This document shows positions 17,799-27,020 of a stretch of 64,000 bases of DNA, piece by piece. Made by a program: the position numbers and the translations under genes. The stretch is from Methylobacterium terricola. Its GTDB lineage: Bacteria > Pseudomonadota > Alphaproteobacteria > Rhizobiales > Beijerinckiaceae. The number at the start of each line of letters is the position of its first letter. The first letter of the stretch is position 1. Location of the stretch: contig NZ_VDDA01000014.1 in assembly GCF_006151805.1 (NCBI RefSeq), forward strand, positions 62,001 to 126,000. Direction: 5' to 3'. The notes under the pieces are model-generated. The model searched no databases. It was not told where the DNA came from and worked only from the letters and a program-made list of their open reading frames with translations.

Positions 17799-17984
17799 CT
17801 TTCGTTCCTCTCGGGTCGCTCCGGTCGGGGAAGCGGCCCGGGGCGTGATCCGGTGTCCCGGACGGATGACCCTCCGGACCCGGCGTCGCCAGCCCGCGCG
17901 GCTGAGCCTTCCGGCTCCACACGCCCGGGCGACGCCGCATCCATGGTGCGACGCCTCGATCGGATGCTGGACGAGATCGCGGGA

Positions 17985-18809
17985 TCAGAAGTACGGCGAG
18001 GCCTGGACCGGCGCGATCATGTCCATGCCGAACCACTTCTTCCACAATTCGGCGGTCCGGCCGCGCCGGTGCATGTCGAAGATCGCCACGTTCAGCCAGT
18101 CCTTGAGGCCGGTCGCATTCCGGGCCACACCCATGCTGCAGTAATAGGTGTCGATGGGTGTCGGCAGGATCTTCCACTTGGTGTTGGGGTAGTTACGCAT
18201 GTGCTCGCCCATGAAGTCGATGACGTCGATCATCGCGGTGCCGCGCTTCTGCGACAGCGCCCGGACGGCGTCGGGATAATTGTCGAGCAGCGTCACCTTG
18301 GCCTGGGGCAGGTTGTCGGCGATGAACTTGACCGGCGTGGAGCCGCGGACCTCGACGAAGGTGACGCCGGGCACGTTCAGGCTCTTCCAGTCCTGGTAGG
18401 GCTGGTCCTCGGTGGTGAGGACGCCGAGCACCTCGGTATGCACCGGGACCGTGAACTCGATGACCTTGGCGCGCTCGGGCGTACGGGTCATCGCCCCCAT
18501 CACGACGTCGATCTTGCCCGAGGTCACGAAGGGGATGCGGTCCGGCGAGCCGACCGGGACCACCTCGAGCTTCACGCCCAGCGTCTTGGCGATCTCGGTG
18601 GCGAAATCGACGTCGAACCCGACGATCGTGTTCGACTCGTCGAACTTGCCGAGCGGCGGCAGGGTCGGGTTGACGCCGACGCGCAGCGTTCCGGAGGCGA
18701 TGACCTCGTCGAGCGTCCGGGCGGCGGCCGGCGCGAGCGCGGTCGTGGCCACGGCGAGAGCCGCGAGCCCGGCGGCGAGGGCGTTCCTGAACGTCGCGGG
18801 TCCGAACAT
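17985..18809 (-). CDS. amino acid ABC transporter substrate-binding protein (probable hydroxyproline/D-amino acid importer)
   Basis: Family 3 binding protein, 274 aa. The ATG at 18807-18809 is chosen because GGAGAAAGCCC precedes it and it starts a normal signal peptide (MFGPATFRNAL ... ending AAART). A longer frame begins at 18893 but would run through the operator palindrome. The mature part has LRVGVNPTLPPLGKFDE and DVDFATEIAKTLGVKLE. It is divergent from the dehydrogenase operon at 18960, with a perfect 12-bp palindrome between, so import and catabolism of the same compound are probably co-regulated. Confidence 0.9.
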   Translation of the reverse strand: MFGPATFRNALAAGLAALAVATTALAPAAARTLDEVIASGTLRVGVNPTLPPLGKFDESNTIVGFDVDFATEIAKTLGVKLEVVPVGSPDRIPFVTSGKIDVVMGAMTRTPERAKVIEFTVPVHTEVLGVLTTEDQPYQDWKSLNVPGVTFVEVRGSTPVKFIADNLPQAKVTLLDNYPDAVRALSQKRGTAMIDVIDFMGEHMRNYPNTKWKILPTPIDTYYCSMGVARNATGLKDWLNVAIFDMHRRGRTAELWKKWFGMDMIAPVQASPYF

Positions 18810-18882
18810 GGGCTTTCTCCTGGTCGCGACGGGGCGGGACGAGCCCCGACCGGACGCTTGCGGTTGCGCTTTCGGTCTGCAA

Positions 18883-18894
18883 AATGTATACATT
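18883..18894. promoter_or_regulatory. perfect palindrome, probable GntR/FCD operator between divergent operons
   Basis: AATGTATACATT is a perfect 12-bp palindrome in a short AT-rich stretch, 74 nt before the importer's first gene and 66 nt before the dehydrogenase gene. It matches the TGTATRCA core in the leader of the GntR gene at 14935. The position is ideal for one regulator acting on both directions. Confidence 0.65.
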
Positions 18895-18959
18895 CTTTAT
18901 TCCTGTAAAGCGCAGTTTGTGGGTCGCTGGTGCCTCCTTCGCAGGCAGCGCGGGGTCGG

Positions 18960-19244
18960 ATGACGATGCGGATCACGGTCGATGGCGTGGAATGGCAGGT
19001 CGAGCCGGGGGAGGTCCTGTCCGCCGCGCTGCTGGCGCGGGGCCGCCGGGCCCTGCGCGCGAGCCCGCGCCGCGGCGCCCCGCGCGGCGCCTTCTGCATG
19101 ATGGGCGTGTGCCAGGAATGCGCGATCACCGTGGACGGGCGCATCCGCCGCGCCTGCGTCACGGTGGTCCGCGACGGCATGGTCGTCAGCCTCGAGGGGG
19201 CGGGCAGCGACAAGGTGCGCATGGCGGGGGCTCACGGGGCATGA
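18960..19244 (+). CDS. (2Fe-2S)-binding subunit of a D-hydroxyproline-type dehydrogenase (gamma)
   Basis: Small ferredoxin-like subunit, 94 aa, with the plant-type cysteine pattern CMMGVCQEC, then a distal Cys in RRACVTVV. Such subunits (HcnA/SoxA-type; LhpF in hydroxyproline dehydrogenase) carry electrons in heterotrimeric amine dehydrogenases. The ATG at 18960 is used; a second ATG 6 nt later is equally possible. Its stop overlaps the ATG of the alpha subunit (ATGA). It is the first gene of a four-gene unit running to 22741. Confidence 0.87.
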   Translation: MTMRITVDGVEWQVEPGEVLSAALLARGRRALRASPRRGAPRGAFCMMGVCQECAITVDGRIRRACVTVVRDGMVVSLEGAGSDKVRMAGAHGA

Positions 19245-20674
19245 GCGGGCCCCTCTGCCATCGCGTCGATCTCGCCGTCCTCGGCGCGGGCCCCGCCGGC
19301 GGCGCGGCGGCCCTCGCGGCGAGCCGGGCGGGCCTCCGCGTCGCCCTGATCGACGAGAATCCGGAGGCCGGCGGGCAGGTCTGGCGCAAGCCGGTCCGGC
19401 CCGCCGCCCGATCCGCGAAAGCCGATCCCGGCGAGGCCCTGCGGGCGGACCTGCGCGCCGGCGGCCTCACCCTGCTGTATGGCCGCACCGTCTGGTCGGT
19501 CGGCGCCTCGCTCGACCTCGACCTGATCGACGGGGAGAGCGGCCGCTGGGAGCGCGTCTCGGCCGGGCGGCTCGTCGCGGCGGGCGGCGCGCACGAGCGC
19601 GTCGTGCCCTTTCCCGGCTGGACGCTGCCGGGCGTGGTGGGGCTGGCGGGCGCGACCATCCTGCTGAAGTCGCACGGCGTCGCCCCGGGCCGCCGCGTCC
19701 TCGTCGCCGGCTGCGGCCCGCTCCTCTTCGCCGTCGCGGCGGGCCTGGCCGGGACCGGAATCGACGTGGTGGGCGTCGCCGACCTCGCCGCCCGCGGCGA
19801 CTGGCTGCGGGCGATGCCCTCCCTCCTCACCCGGCCCGGACTGCTCGGCCAGGGCGCCCGCTGGATGGCCTCCCTCAGGGCGGCCGGCATCCCGGTCTTC
19901 TTCCGCCACGCCCTGCGCCGGGCCGAGGGCGCGACGGGGATCGAGCGCGCGGTGATCGGCCCCGTCGATGCCGAGGGAGCGCCAGCGCCCGGCCCCGAGC
20001 ACGCCTTCGCGGTGGATGCGCTCTGCGTCGGCAACGGGCTCGTGCCGGGCGCGGAGGTGACGCGCCTGCTCCGGGCGCCGCACCGCTTCGACCGCCTGCG
20101 CGGCGGCCTGGTCCCGGTGACCGACGAGGCGGGGCGCACCGGCATTCCCGGCCTCTACGCCGTCGGCGACGGCGCAGGGTTACGCGGCGCCGCGATGGCG
20201 GCGCTCGGCGGCGAGTTCGCCGGCCTCGCCGCCGCCGCCGATGCCGGGCGCCTCGCGTCCGACGCCTTCGCCCGCGAGGCGGCGCGGCTGCGCCGGGCGA
20301 TGGCGCGCGAGCGGCCGTTCTCCGACGGCATGGCCGGAATGATGCGGCTGCGGCCGGCGCAGGTGCGCGCGATTCCCCCCGAGACGGTCGTCTGCCGCTG
20401 CGAGGACGTCACCCGCGCCGAGATCGACGCGGCCGTGGAGGCGGGCGCGCGCGACGTCAACCAGATGAAGCAGTTCACCCGCTGCGGCATGGGCCCGTGC
20501 CAGGGGCGGATGTGCGGCGACGTCGCCGCCGAGCTCGTGGCGGCGCGCGTCGGTCCGCGCGAGGCGGTCGGCAGCTTCACCGCCCGCCCGCCGCTGCGCC
20601 CGATCGGCTTCGACGAGCTGATGGGCGATTTCGACTATGCCGACATCCCGATCCCGGAGCCCGCTCCCCTATGA
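19241..20674 (+). CDS. NAD(P)/FAD oxidoreductase with C-terminal 2Fe-2S domain (alpha subunit)
   Basis: 477-aa subunit of the HcnB/SoxA-like group. It has an N-terminal dinucleotide fold (DLAVLGAGPAGGAAALAASRA, then ALIDENPEAGGQVW), a second nucleotide site (GRRVLVAGCGPLLFAVAAGL), a GLYAVGDGAGL motif, and a C-terminal BFD-like cysteine cluster (ETVVCRCEDVTRAEI, FTRCGMGPCQGRMCG) for a second iron-sulfur cluster. It overlaps both neighbours by 4 nt. In the Pseudomonas-type D-hydroxyproline dehydrogenase this is LhpE, which passes electrons from the catalytic FAD subunit. Confidence 0.88.
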   Translation: MSGPLCHRVDLAVLGAGPAGGAAALAASRAGLRVALIDENPEAGGQVWRKPVRPAARSAKADPGEALRADLRAGGLTLLYGRTVWSVGASLDLDLIDGESGRWERVSAGRLVAAGGAHERVVPFPGWTLPGVVGLAGATILLKSHGVAPGRRVLVAGCGPLLFAVAAGLAGTGIDVVGVADLAARGDWLRAMPSLLTRPGLLGQGARWMASLRAAGIPVFFRHALRRAEGATGIERAVIGPVDAEGAPAPGPEHAFAVDALCVGNGLVPGAEVTRLLRAPHRFDRLRGGLVPVTDEAGRTGIPGLYAVGDGAGLRGAAMAALGGEFAGLAAAADAGRLASDAFAREAARLRRAMARERPFSDGMAGMMRLRPAQVRAIPPETVVCRCEDVTRAEIDAAVEAGARDVNQMKQFTRCGMGPCQGRMCGDVAAELVAARVGPREAVGSFTARPPLRPIGFDELMGDFDYADIPIPEPAPL

Positions 20675-21783
20675 CCATGCATGATCTGGCGGTGGTCGGC
20701 GGCGGCGTCCACGGCGCCACCGCGGCGCTCTTCGCCGCCCGCGGCGGGATGGACGTCGCGCTCTTCGACCGCGGGCCGCTCTGCCGCGAGGCGTCCGGCG
20801 TCAATGCCGGCACGCTGACGATGCAGATGACCCGGGTCGCGCTGATGCCCTACGCGTTGCGCGCCCACGCGATGTGGGCCTCGGCGCGCGACTGGCTCGG
20901 CCACGACGTCGGCGTCGTGGTCTGCGACGGCCTGTCCCTCGCCTTCACCCCGGCGGAGGAGGAACTGCTCACCTACCGGGCGGGCAAGCGGCGCGAGGCC
21001 GGCGCGCCGATCGTCCTCGTCTCCGGGTCGGAGGCCCGCCGGATCGAGCCCGGCCTGTCGCCGGCGGTGCGCCTCGCCGGCCATTGCCGGGTCGACGGCT
21101 ACGCCAACGCCTACCTCACCGGCCTCGCCTATCGCCGGGCGCTGCTCGAGGCGGGGGTGGCCTTGCGGGAGAGCACGCCGGTCCGCGGCGTCACCCCGAC
21201 GGGAGCGGGCTTCGAGCTCGACACCGCCTCCGGCACGGTGCGGGCGCGGCGGATCCTCCTGGCCGGCGGCGTCTGGATCGAGCCGATGCTGGCCTGGCTC
21301 GGCGTGCACCTGCCGATCAAGACCCTGGTCAACCAGCTCGTAGTCAGCGAGCGGGTCGCCCCGGTCATGCGCACGGTCGTCGGCATCGCCAACGGCCTCC
21401 TGTCGCTCAAGCAATATCCCCATGGCACCGTCGTCATCGGCGGCGGCTGGCAGGGGGTGGGCGACCGCGAGCGCGGCGGCGTCGAACTCCTGCCCGACCG
21501 CGTCGTCGGCAACGTGCGCCTGGCCTGCCACGCGATTCCCGCCCTGCGCGCCGCCCGGATGGCCCGGGCCTGGGCCGGGCTCGAGGCCGAGACCGCCGAC
21601 GCCCTGCCGGTCGCCGGGCCGGTTCCGGGCGTCGAGGGCGCCTTCGTCTGCGGCTCGGTCCATTCCGGCTACACGAGCGGCCCCTACATCGCGCGGCTCC
21701 TCGCCGAGCGCATCCTCGGCCGCGAGCCGGATCTGCCGCTGTTTCCCGTCGACCGCCTGCTCTCCCGCCCCCGGGCGGCGTGA
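20671..21783 (+). CDS. FAD-dependent D-amino acid oxidase-type catalytic subunit (beta)
   Basis: 370-aa DAO-fold flavoprotein. VVGGGVHGATAALFAARGG is the FAD-binding start and ASGVNAGTLTMQMTRV follows, as in glycine oxidase and D-hydroxyproline dehydrogenase beta subunits (LhpB). A C-terminal FVCGSVHSGYTSGPYIARLL segment closes the flavin site. It overlaps the alpha subunit by 4 nt. It is expected to oxidise a cyclic D-imino acid such as cis-4-hydroxy-D-proline to the pyrroline. That substrate is inferred from the downstream deaminase-family gene and gene order. Confidence 0.88.
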   Translation: MTMHDLAVVGGGVHGATAALFAARGGMDVALFDRGPLCREASGVNAGTLTMQMTRVALMPYALRAHAMWASARDWLGHDVGVVVCDGLSLAFTPAEEELLTYRAGKRREAGAPIVLVSGSEARRIEPGLSPAVRLAGHCRVDGYANAYLTGLAYRRALLEAGVALRESTPVRGVTPTGAGFELDTASGTVRARRILLAGGVWIEPMLAWLGVHLPIKTLVNQLVVSERVAPVMRTVVGIANGLLSLKQYPHGTVVIGGGWQGVGDRERGGVELLPDRVVGNVRLACHAIPALRAARMARAWAGLEAETADALPVAGPVPGVEGAFVCGSVHSGYTSGPYIARLLAERILGREPDLPLFPVDRLLSRPRAA

Positions 21784-21796
21784 AGGATCTCCTGCC

Positions 21797-22741
21797 GTGC
21801 CGGTGCCCTCTCCCCTCCCCTTCGCCGAACGCCTCACGGGCATCCATGCGGCGACCATCGTGCCGATGCGCGGGCCCGACTTCGCCGTCGACGGGCCGGC
21901 CCTTGAGCGGCACCTGCATGCCGTCGCGGCCCGGCCCGGGATCCGCGGGCTGCTCGTCAACGGCCATGCCGGCGAGAACTTCGTCCTCGATCGCGCCGAG
22001 AAGGTCGCGGTGGTCGAGGCAGCGCGCCGCGTCGTTCCCGCCTGCTGCCTGATCGTGTCCGGGGTCAACGCCGAATCGAGCCTCGAGGCGGCGCGGGAGG
22101 CCGCCGCCTTCGAGGCGGCCGGCGCCGACGGCCTGCTCGTGTTCCCGCCGAACAGCTGGGCCCTCGGCCACGACCCCGCCTGCGTGGTCCTGCACCATCG
22201 CACGGTCGCGGCGGCCACCAGCCTGCCCCTGATGCTCTACGGCGCACCGGTCGGTGCCGGCGCGATGGCGTACGACGCGGCGACGCTGCGGCGCCTCGCG
22301 GCGATCGAGCAGATCGTGGCGATCAAGGAGGGCAGCTGGGAGGTGGCGCAGTACGAGGCGAACCTGCGCCTGCTCACCGGCCTGCGCCCCGACTTCAAGG
22401 TCCTGGGCTCGGGCGACGAGCATCTGCTCACGAGCTATCTCATCGGCAGCGTCGGCAGCCAGGTGTCGCTGGCCGCCGTCGTGCCGGACCTCGTCGCCGC
22501 GTTGTGGGCCGCGGCCCAGGCCGGCGATTGGGCCCGGGCCCGGCAGCTGCACGAGGCGCTGTACCCGCTCGCGGTCGCGATCTACCGCGACGCGCCGGGC
22601 GGCCGGGCGACGGCGCGGCTCAAGCACGCGCTGCACCACCTCGGCGCGATCCCGGATCCGCGCCTGCGGCCGCCGCAGCCGCCCCTCGACGCGGCCGAGC
22701 GGCAGCGGGTGGAGAGCGCCCTGCGCCACGCCGCGCTCTGA
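21797..22741 (+). CDS. DHDPS-family enzyme, probable pyrroline-4-hydroxy-2-carboxylate deaminase
   Basis: 314-aa Class I aldolase-fold protein of the dihydrodipicolinate synthase/N-acetylneuraminate lyase family. The Schiff-base lysine is in EQIVAIKEGSWEV, the conserved tyrosine is in LMLYGAPVGAG, and VNGHAGENFVLDRAEK corresponds to the family's GTTGE-type loop. The GTG at 21797 has AAGGA about 10 nt upstream; no ATG fits. Next to a three-subunit dehydrogenase, the expected role is LhpC: deamination of the pyrroline to 2-oxoglutarate semialdehyde. Neither the epimerase nor the semialdehyde dehydrogenase of that pathway is in the window. Confidence 0.82.
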   Translation: MPVPSPLPFAERLTGIHAATIVPMRGPDFAVDGPALERHLHAVAARPGIRGLLVNGHAGENFVLDRAEKVAVVEAARRVVPACCLIVSGVNAESSLEAAREAAAFEAAGADGLLVFPPNSWALGHDPACVVLHHRTVAAATSLPLMLYGAPVGAGAMAYDAATLRRLAAIEQIVAIKEGSWEVAQYEANLRLLTGLRPDFKVLGSGDEHLLTSYLIGSVGSQVSLAAVVPDLVAALWAAAQAGDWARARQLHEALYPLAVAIYRDAPGGRATARLKHALHHLGAIPDPRLRPPQPPLDAAERQRVESALRHAAL

Positions 22742-22772
22742 GGACCGCCCTCGGCCCTGCCGCCGCGCGGGA

Positions 22773-23711
22773 TCACCGCACGAGGAAGTCCTTGCGCAGC
22801 ATGCAGTGAACGCCCTTGTGCTGGTTGACCGTCTGCGTCACCCGCAAATCGGCGGCGATGCTGCACAGGGCGTAGGCCTCGTCGCGGGTGATGCCGACCC
22901 GGGCGACCACGAGGGCGATCATCTCGCGCAAGGCCCGCTCGGCGCAGCGGTCGAGGTCGGGATCGAGGCCCATCGTGATCACGTGGGTCGGCGTCTCGGC
23001 CTGCGGAACCGTGAGCGCCAAGTCCTTCCGCAGCACGAACTCGAACGTGCCGGAGAGCGCGGTCTCGATCGCCGTGACGTTGACCTCGCCGTCGCCCTGC
23101 GCGCCGTGGCCGTCGCCGCAGGAGAACAGGGCGCCCTCGGTGAAGACCGGCAGATACAGCGTGGTGCCGGCGGTGAGCTCCTTGTTGTCGAGGTTGCCGC
23201 CGAAGGCGCGCGGGATGATCGAGGTGCAGCGGCCCCAGGCCGGGGGCGGGGCGACCGCCATCACGCCGAAGAACGGCGACAGCGGGATGTCGAGCCCCCA
23301 GGGCATCCGGGCGGTCATTCGCTCGCGGTCGAGGGGGAGGTTCATGTGGTGGAAAGCCGGGAAGTCGTCCGGCAGGGTGCCGGCGAGCGGCCGGTGGCGG
23401 TTGAAGCCCCAGTCCTGGCGCAGCGCGACGTCGAGGATCCGCACCTCCAGCACGTCGCCGGGCTGCGCGCCCGCGATCGCCACCGGTCCCGTCAGGATGT
23501 GGGGGCCGAACGGGAGGCCGGCCTCGGCGGCGTGGATCGCCCGCAGCTCCGGCGGCACGTCGAAGCCCTCCGGCGGCAGGGCGTCGGGTCCGCCCGACAC
23601 GGTCTCGATCGTGACCCGCTCGCCGCTGCGGACCGTGAGGACCGGCGGCACGGCGGCGTCGACATAGCCCCAGCGGCAGGTCTCGGGCGAGGCGGTCAGG
23701 CGATGCGTCAT
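22773..23711 (-). CDS. acetamidase/formamidase family protein
   Basis: 312-aa zinc-type amidase of the FmdA/AmdA family. Recognised by WGYVDAAVPPVLTVRSGERV, the GPVAIAGAQPGDVLEVRILDV block, FGGNLDNKELTAGTTLYLPVF and GALFSCGDGHGAQGDGEVNVTAIE. The ATG at 23709-23711 gives the standard N-terminus; upstream in frame lies only a LysR remnant. Members hydrolyse formamide, acetamide or similar small amides to ammonia and an acid. It converges on the dehydrogenase operon and is adjacent to a decayed block. Confidence 0.88.
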   Translation of the reverse strand: MTHRLTASPETCRWGYVDAAVPPVLTVRSGERVTIETVSGGPDALPPEGFDVPPELRAIHAAEAGLPFGPHILTGPVAIAGAQPGDVLEVRILDVALRQDWGFNRHRPLAGTLPDDFPAFHHMNLPLDRERMTARMPWGLDIPLSPFFGVMAVAPPPAWGRCTSIIPRAFGGNLDNKELTAGTTLYLPVFTEGALFSCGDGHGAQGDGEVNVTAIETALSGTFEFVLRKDLALTVPQAETPTHVITMGLDPDLDRCAERALREMIALVVARVGITRDEAYALCSIAADLRVTQTVNQHKGVHCMLRKDFLVR

Positions 23712-23733
23712 GCGGGGGATCCGGGATCGGCGG

Positions 23734-24080
23734 TCAGGGAGCCGCAGCATTGCCTGGCGCCGGCGGCGCGTCGAGGGCGGCGGATCCGGATTCGAGCCGG
23801 GCGGCGAGCTGCTCGGCGAATTTCGCCGCCACCGAGAGGGCGCGCCCGGGCAGCTGGCCCATGGCGACGCGGGCACCCCGATCTCGACCTGGACGATGAT
23901 CGCATCCTCGAGGCGGACGCAAGCACGCAGGAACTCGAACGAGTTCGCGCCGATCACCGGCGCGAGGCGGACCGAGCCGTGCGCCACGGCGCGTTCCGGG
24001 AGTTCCCGTCCGCCATGGCTGCGGTCGGGCAGGGCCAGGGGATGGGCCGCGCAGTCGCAACGGGCCCGTGCCGGCGTCGG
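23734..24080 (-). pseudogene. LysR regulator remnant, C-terminal part only, frameshifted
   Basis: Reading leftward, one frame gives HPLALPDRSHGGRELPER, then VRLAPVIGANSFEFLRACV and LEDAIIVQVEIGVP, the typical end of a LysR effector domain. After about 23878 the homology continues in another frame as VAMGQLPGRALSVAAKFAEQ. There is no helix-turn-helix part: upstream the sequence changes to unrelated DNA and then to a binding-protein remnant on the other strand. So this is a truncated gene with at least one additional frameshift. Confidence 0.75.
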
Positions 24081-24104
24081 CGAGCTGCCCGCGGGCGTGC
24101 CGGA

Positions 24105-24683
24105 TCAGCGACGCTCGGCGGGCCGGCCAACGACAGCGCCCTCACGCTGCTTCCCGCCTTCGCCAGGAGGGCGGGCCGCGCCCCCGCCACCGTCACGGTC
24201 GGCAACATGCAGCCGGCCCTGCGCGAGCCGATGCTCCAGCGCGGCCAGGTCGACGGCGTGTCCGGCTTCGTCACCACCATCCGCTTCTCGGCCAGGCTCG
24301 TCGGCATCGACCCGGACCGGGACCTGCGCTTCATCGATGACGCCAAGTCCGGCCTCGATCTCGATTCCGACGCCGTGATCGCCTCGCGCCGCCTCGTCGC
24401 CCAGAAGTCCGAGGCTGCGCCCGGCCTGCTGCGCGCCATCGACCGCGGTCTCACGGAGATGCTGAAGGACCCCGACGCGGCGATCGAGGCGGTCGCCCGG
24501 CGCGAGCCCCTGACCGACCGCGACATCGAGAAGGCGCGGCGCGTCGCGCCGCTCAAGGCCGCGATGAGCCACCCGGAAGGCCGCCGGATCGGCCCCACGC
24601 GGGTGCCGGCGGTCGGGGAGGTGTTCAGCCGCGCCTTCCTGCCGCCGCGCCCCGCGCGCATGCTGCCGGTTCCGAAGAACTGA
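24105..24683 (+). pseudogene. NMT1/THI5-like ABC substrate-binding protein, N-terminus missing
   Basis: The frame carries the second half of a TauA/NMT1-type binding protein: GPANDSALTLLPAFARRAG, VTVGNMQPALREPMLQRGQV, VSGFVTTIRFSARLVGIDPD, then AAPGLLRAIDRGLTEMLKDP. The last part (MSHPEGRRIGPTRVPAVGEV, FSRAFLPPRPARMLP) looks shortened by an internal deletion. No signal peptide or first lobe exists upstream, where the LysR remnant begins on the other strand. The amidohydrolase follows after 6-15 nt, so it was once the binding protein of that operon. Confidence 0.78.
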
Positions 24684-24698
24684 GGAGAGGTGAAGCCC

Positions 24699-26122
24699 GT
24701 GCGCAATCTGGCGGCCCGACACGGTTTCGACGCGCAGGGCGCGTTCCACAATCTCGCGCTCACGCTCGCGGACGGGCGGATCGCTGCGCTCGGGACCGCG
24801 GCGGAGGCCGAGGACACCGTCGTGCTGCCGGCGCTCGCCAACGCCCACGACCATGCCCGCCCGCTGCGGCCGAGCTCGATCGGCGGCTTCAACAAGCCGC
24901 TGGAGACCTGGCTGCACCGTCTCGCGCTCCTCGCCCCGGTCGATCCCTACCTGGCGACGGTGGCGCCGCTGGCGCGGGCGGCGCTCGGCGGCCAGGGCGC
25001 GGTGATGATCCATCACGTGCGGCCGATGGGGCTGACCGACTATCCGACCGAGGCGGCTGCGATGGCGCGCGCCGCCCGCGACGTCGGGGTTCGCATCGCC
25101 CTCGGCGTCGGCCTGCGCGACCGCAATCCCCTCGTGTACGGCGATCACGGCCCGGTGCTCGACGCCCTCGCGCCCGAGGCGCGGGCGGAGATCGAGGCGC
25201 GCTTTCTCGGCCCCATGCTGCCGCTCGCCGAGCAGCTCGCCCGGGTCGAGGCGGTCGCGGAGGCGGTCGGCGGGCCGATGGTCGACGTGCAATACGCCCC
25301 GAACGGGCCGCAATGGGGCTCGGACGCGCTGTGGGAGGCGGTCGCCGAGGCCTCCGCCCGCACCGGGCGCCGGGTCACGACGCATCTCTTCGAGACGCAG
25401 TACCAGCGCGACTGGGCCGACCGGACCTATCCGGGCGGCCTCGTGCGGCGCTGGCGCGAGATCGGGCTCCTCTCCCCGCGGCTGACCCTCGCCCATTGCG
25501 TCCATGCGCGGCCCGACGAGCTCGAGATGATCGCCGAGGCCGGCTGCGTCGTCGCCGTCAACACCTCGTCCAACCTCGCCCTGCGCTCCGGGATCGCGCC
25601 GGTCGCCGAGATGGTGCGCCGCGGCTGCCGGGTCGCGCTCGGGATCGATGGCCGGCCTTCGACGAGGACGACGACGCCCTGCGCGAGCTGCGCCTGCTCT
25701 GGTCGCTGCATGGCGGCTGGGGCTTCGACACCGCGATCGCCCCGCGCCAGGCCCTGGCGATGGCCCTCGAGACCGGCCGCGTCGCGGTCGGCGCGCCGGA
25801 GGGCGGGCGGATCGCCGCGGGGGGCCCCGCCGACCTCCTGGTGCTCGACCGCGCGGCGCTCGACGAGGACGGCCTGGCGGAGGTCGATCCCCTCGATCTG
25901 CTGTTCGCCCGCGCCGCCAAGCGCCATGTCCGGGAGCTGATCGTCGCCGGGCGCACGGTGGTGCGGGACGGAATCGTGCTCGGCATCGACCTCGACGCGG
26001 CGCACCGGGCGCTGCGCGAGGCGTGCCGGGCGGCGATGCCCGGGCGGGCGGGGCTGTGGCGGGCCATGCCGGGCCTCGAGGCGGCCATCGCGGGCTATTA
26101 CCGCCGTCTCGGCTGCTGCTGA
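24699..26122 (+). pseudogene. metal-dependent amidohydrolase, broken by a frameshift near 25652
   Basis: Amidohydrolase-superfamily enzyme (cytosine-deaminase/chlorohydrolase group), about 475 aa when both frames are joined. The metal-binding HxH is in LANAHDHARP, a later His is in THLFETQYQ and another in LTLAHCVHARPDE. The frame fails after CRVALGIDG: the continuation FDEDDDALRELRLLWSLHGG and on to the end is read one frame over, consistent with loss of one base in GGC-CGGCC. The start is GTG at 24699 (GGAGAGG 8 nt upstream) or GTG at 24690. The break is either a true inactivation or a sequencing error; its truncated neighbour favours decay. Confidence 0.8.
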
Positions 26123-26321
26123 TCCGGGTGCCGGGCCGAACCGGCCCCTCGCGGCCTGATCGTCCGGCTCCCGCGGTGCCGCCCGCGTCATCGCGCGGAT
26201 GCGGCAACTTGGACGCCCGCACTGGGAGTCCGCCTCGCGCTCCCTACCCTCGTCTCCGCCCGACGGTTCGTGCACCGGCCATCGCGGTCGGCGCGCCGCT
26301 CGGCCGGAGGCATCCCCGACG

Positions 26322-27020
26322 ATGGCGCAAGATCTGCCGGACCTGCCGCCGAACGCATTCGCGAAGCTCGACCGCGCGCCCGATCCCCTGTTCTACGCGC
26401 AGCCCCGCTTCGTGACCCATATCGACGCCGCCGCCATCGCGGCGGTGACCGACCTGTATCGGGAGGTCGTCCCGGCGGGCGGCGACATCCTCGACCTGAT
26501 GTCGAGCTGGGTCAGCCACCTGCCGGACGAGGTCGCCTATGCCGGCGTCGTCGGCCACGGCCTGAACGCCGCGGAACTCGCCGCCAACCCGCGCCTGACC
26601 CGGTACTTCGTGCAGGATCTCAACGCCGCGCCGCACCTGCCCCTCGACACGGCGAGCCTCGACGCCGCCCTGATCTGCGTCTCGGTGCAGTACCTGCAGC
26701 GACCCGTGGACGTCCTGTCGGAGATCGCCCGCGTGCTGCGCCCCGGCGCCCCGGTGGTGATCACCTTCTCGAACCGCTGCTTCCCGACGAAGGCGGTCGC
26801 CGTCTGGCACGGTCTCGGCGCCGCGGACCATGCCCGGCTCGTCAGCCTGTATCTCCAGCGCGCCGGCTTTCCCCGCATCGACGGCTATGCCCTCAGGCCC
26901 GAGGGAGGCCTCGGCGACCCCATGACGGCGGTGGTCGGCTGGACCTCCGCGGGCCGAGGAACCGAACGCGGCGCCGACGGCAAGGATCGCGCGTGCCGAT
27001 CGCCGCGGCGGCAGCGCGCG
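26322..27020 (+). CDS. class I SAM-dependent methyltransferase; no stop codon before the convergent gene
   Basis: Methyltransferase-like protein. After the ATG (GGAGG about 12 nt upstream) come AGGDILDLMSSWVSHLPDEV (a diverged motif I), YFVQDLNAAPHLPLDTASLD (motif II/III) and EIARVLRPGAPVVITFSNR with CFPTKAVAVWHGLGAADHAR. The recognisable domain ends near 26960 (MTAVVGWTS). The frame then stays open through the whole antisense carotenoid oxygenase gene to 28616, so I give an arbitrary end before that gene. The natural stop has probably been lost or shifted by an indel around 26950-27020. Function: methyl transfer to an unknown substrate. Confidence 0.65.

Noticed and set aside
26123-26321. 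A possible small gene between the amidohydrolase remnant and the methyltransferase
   Set aside because: No frame with codon bias or start signal; only leader DNA is supported.
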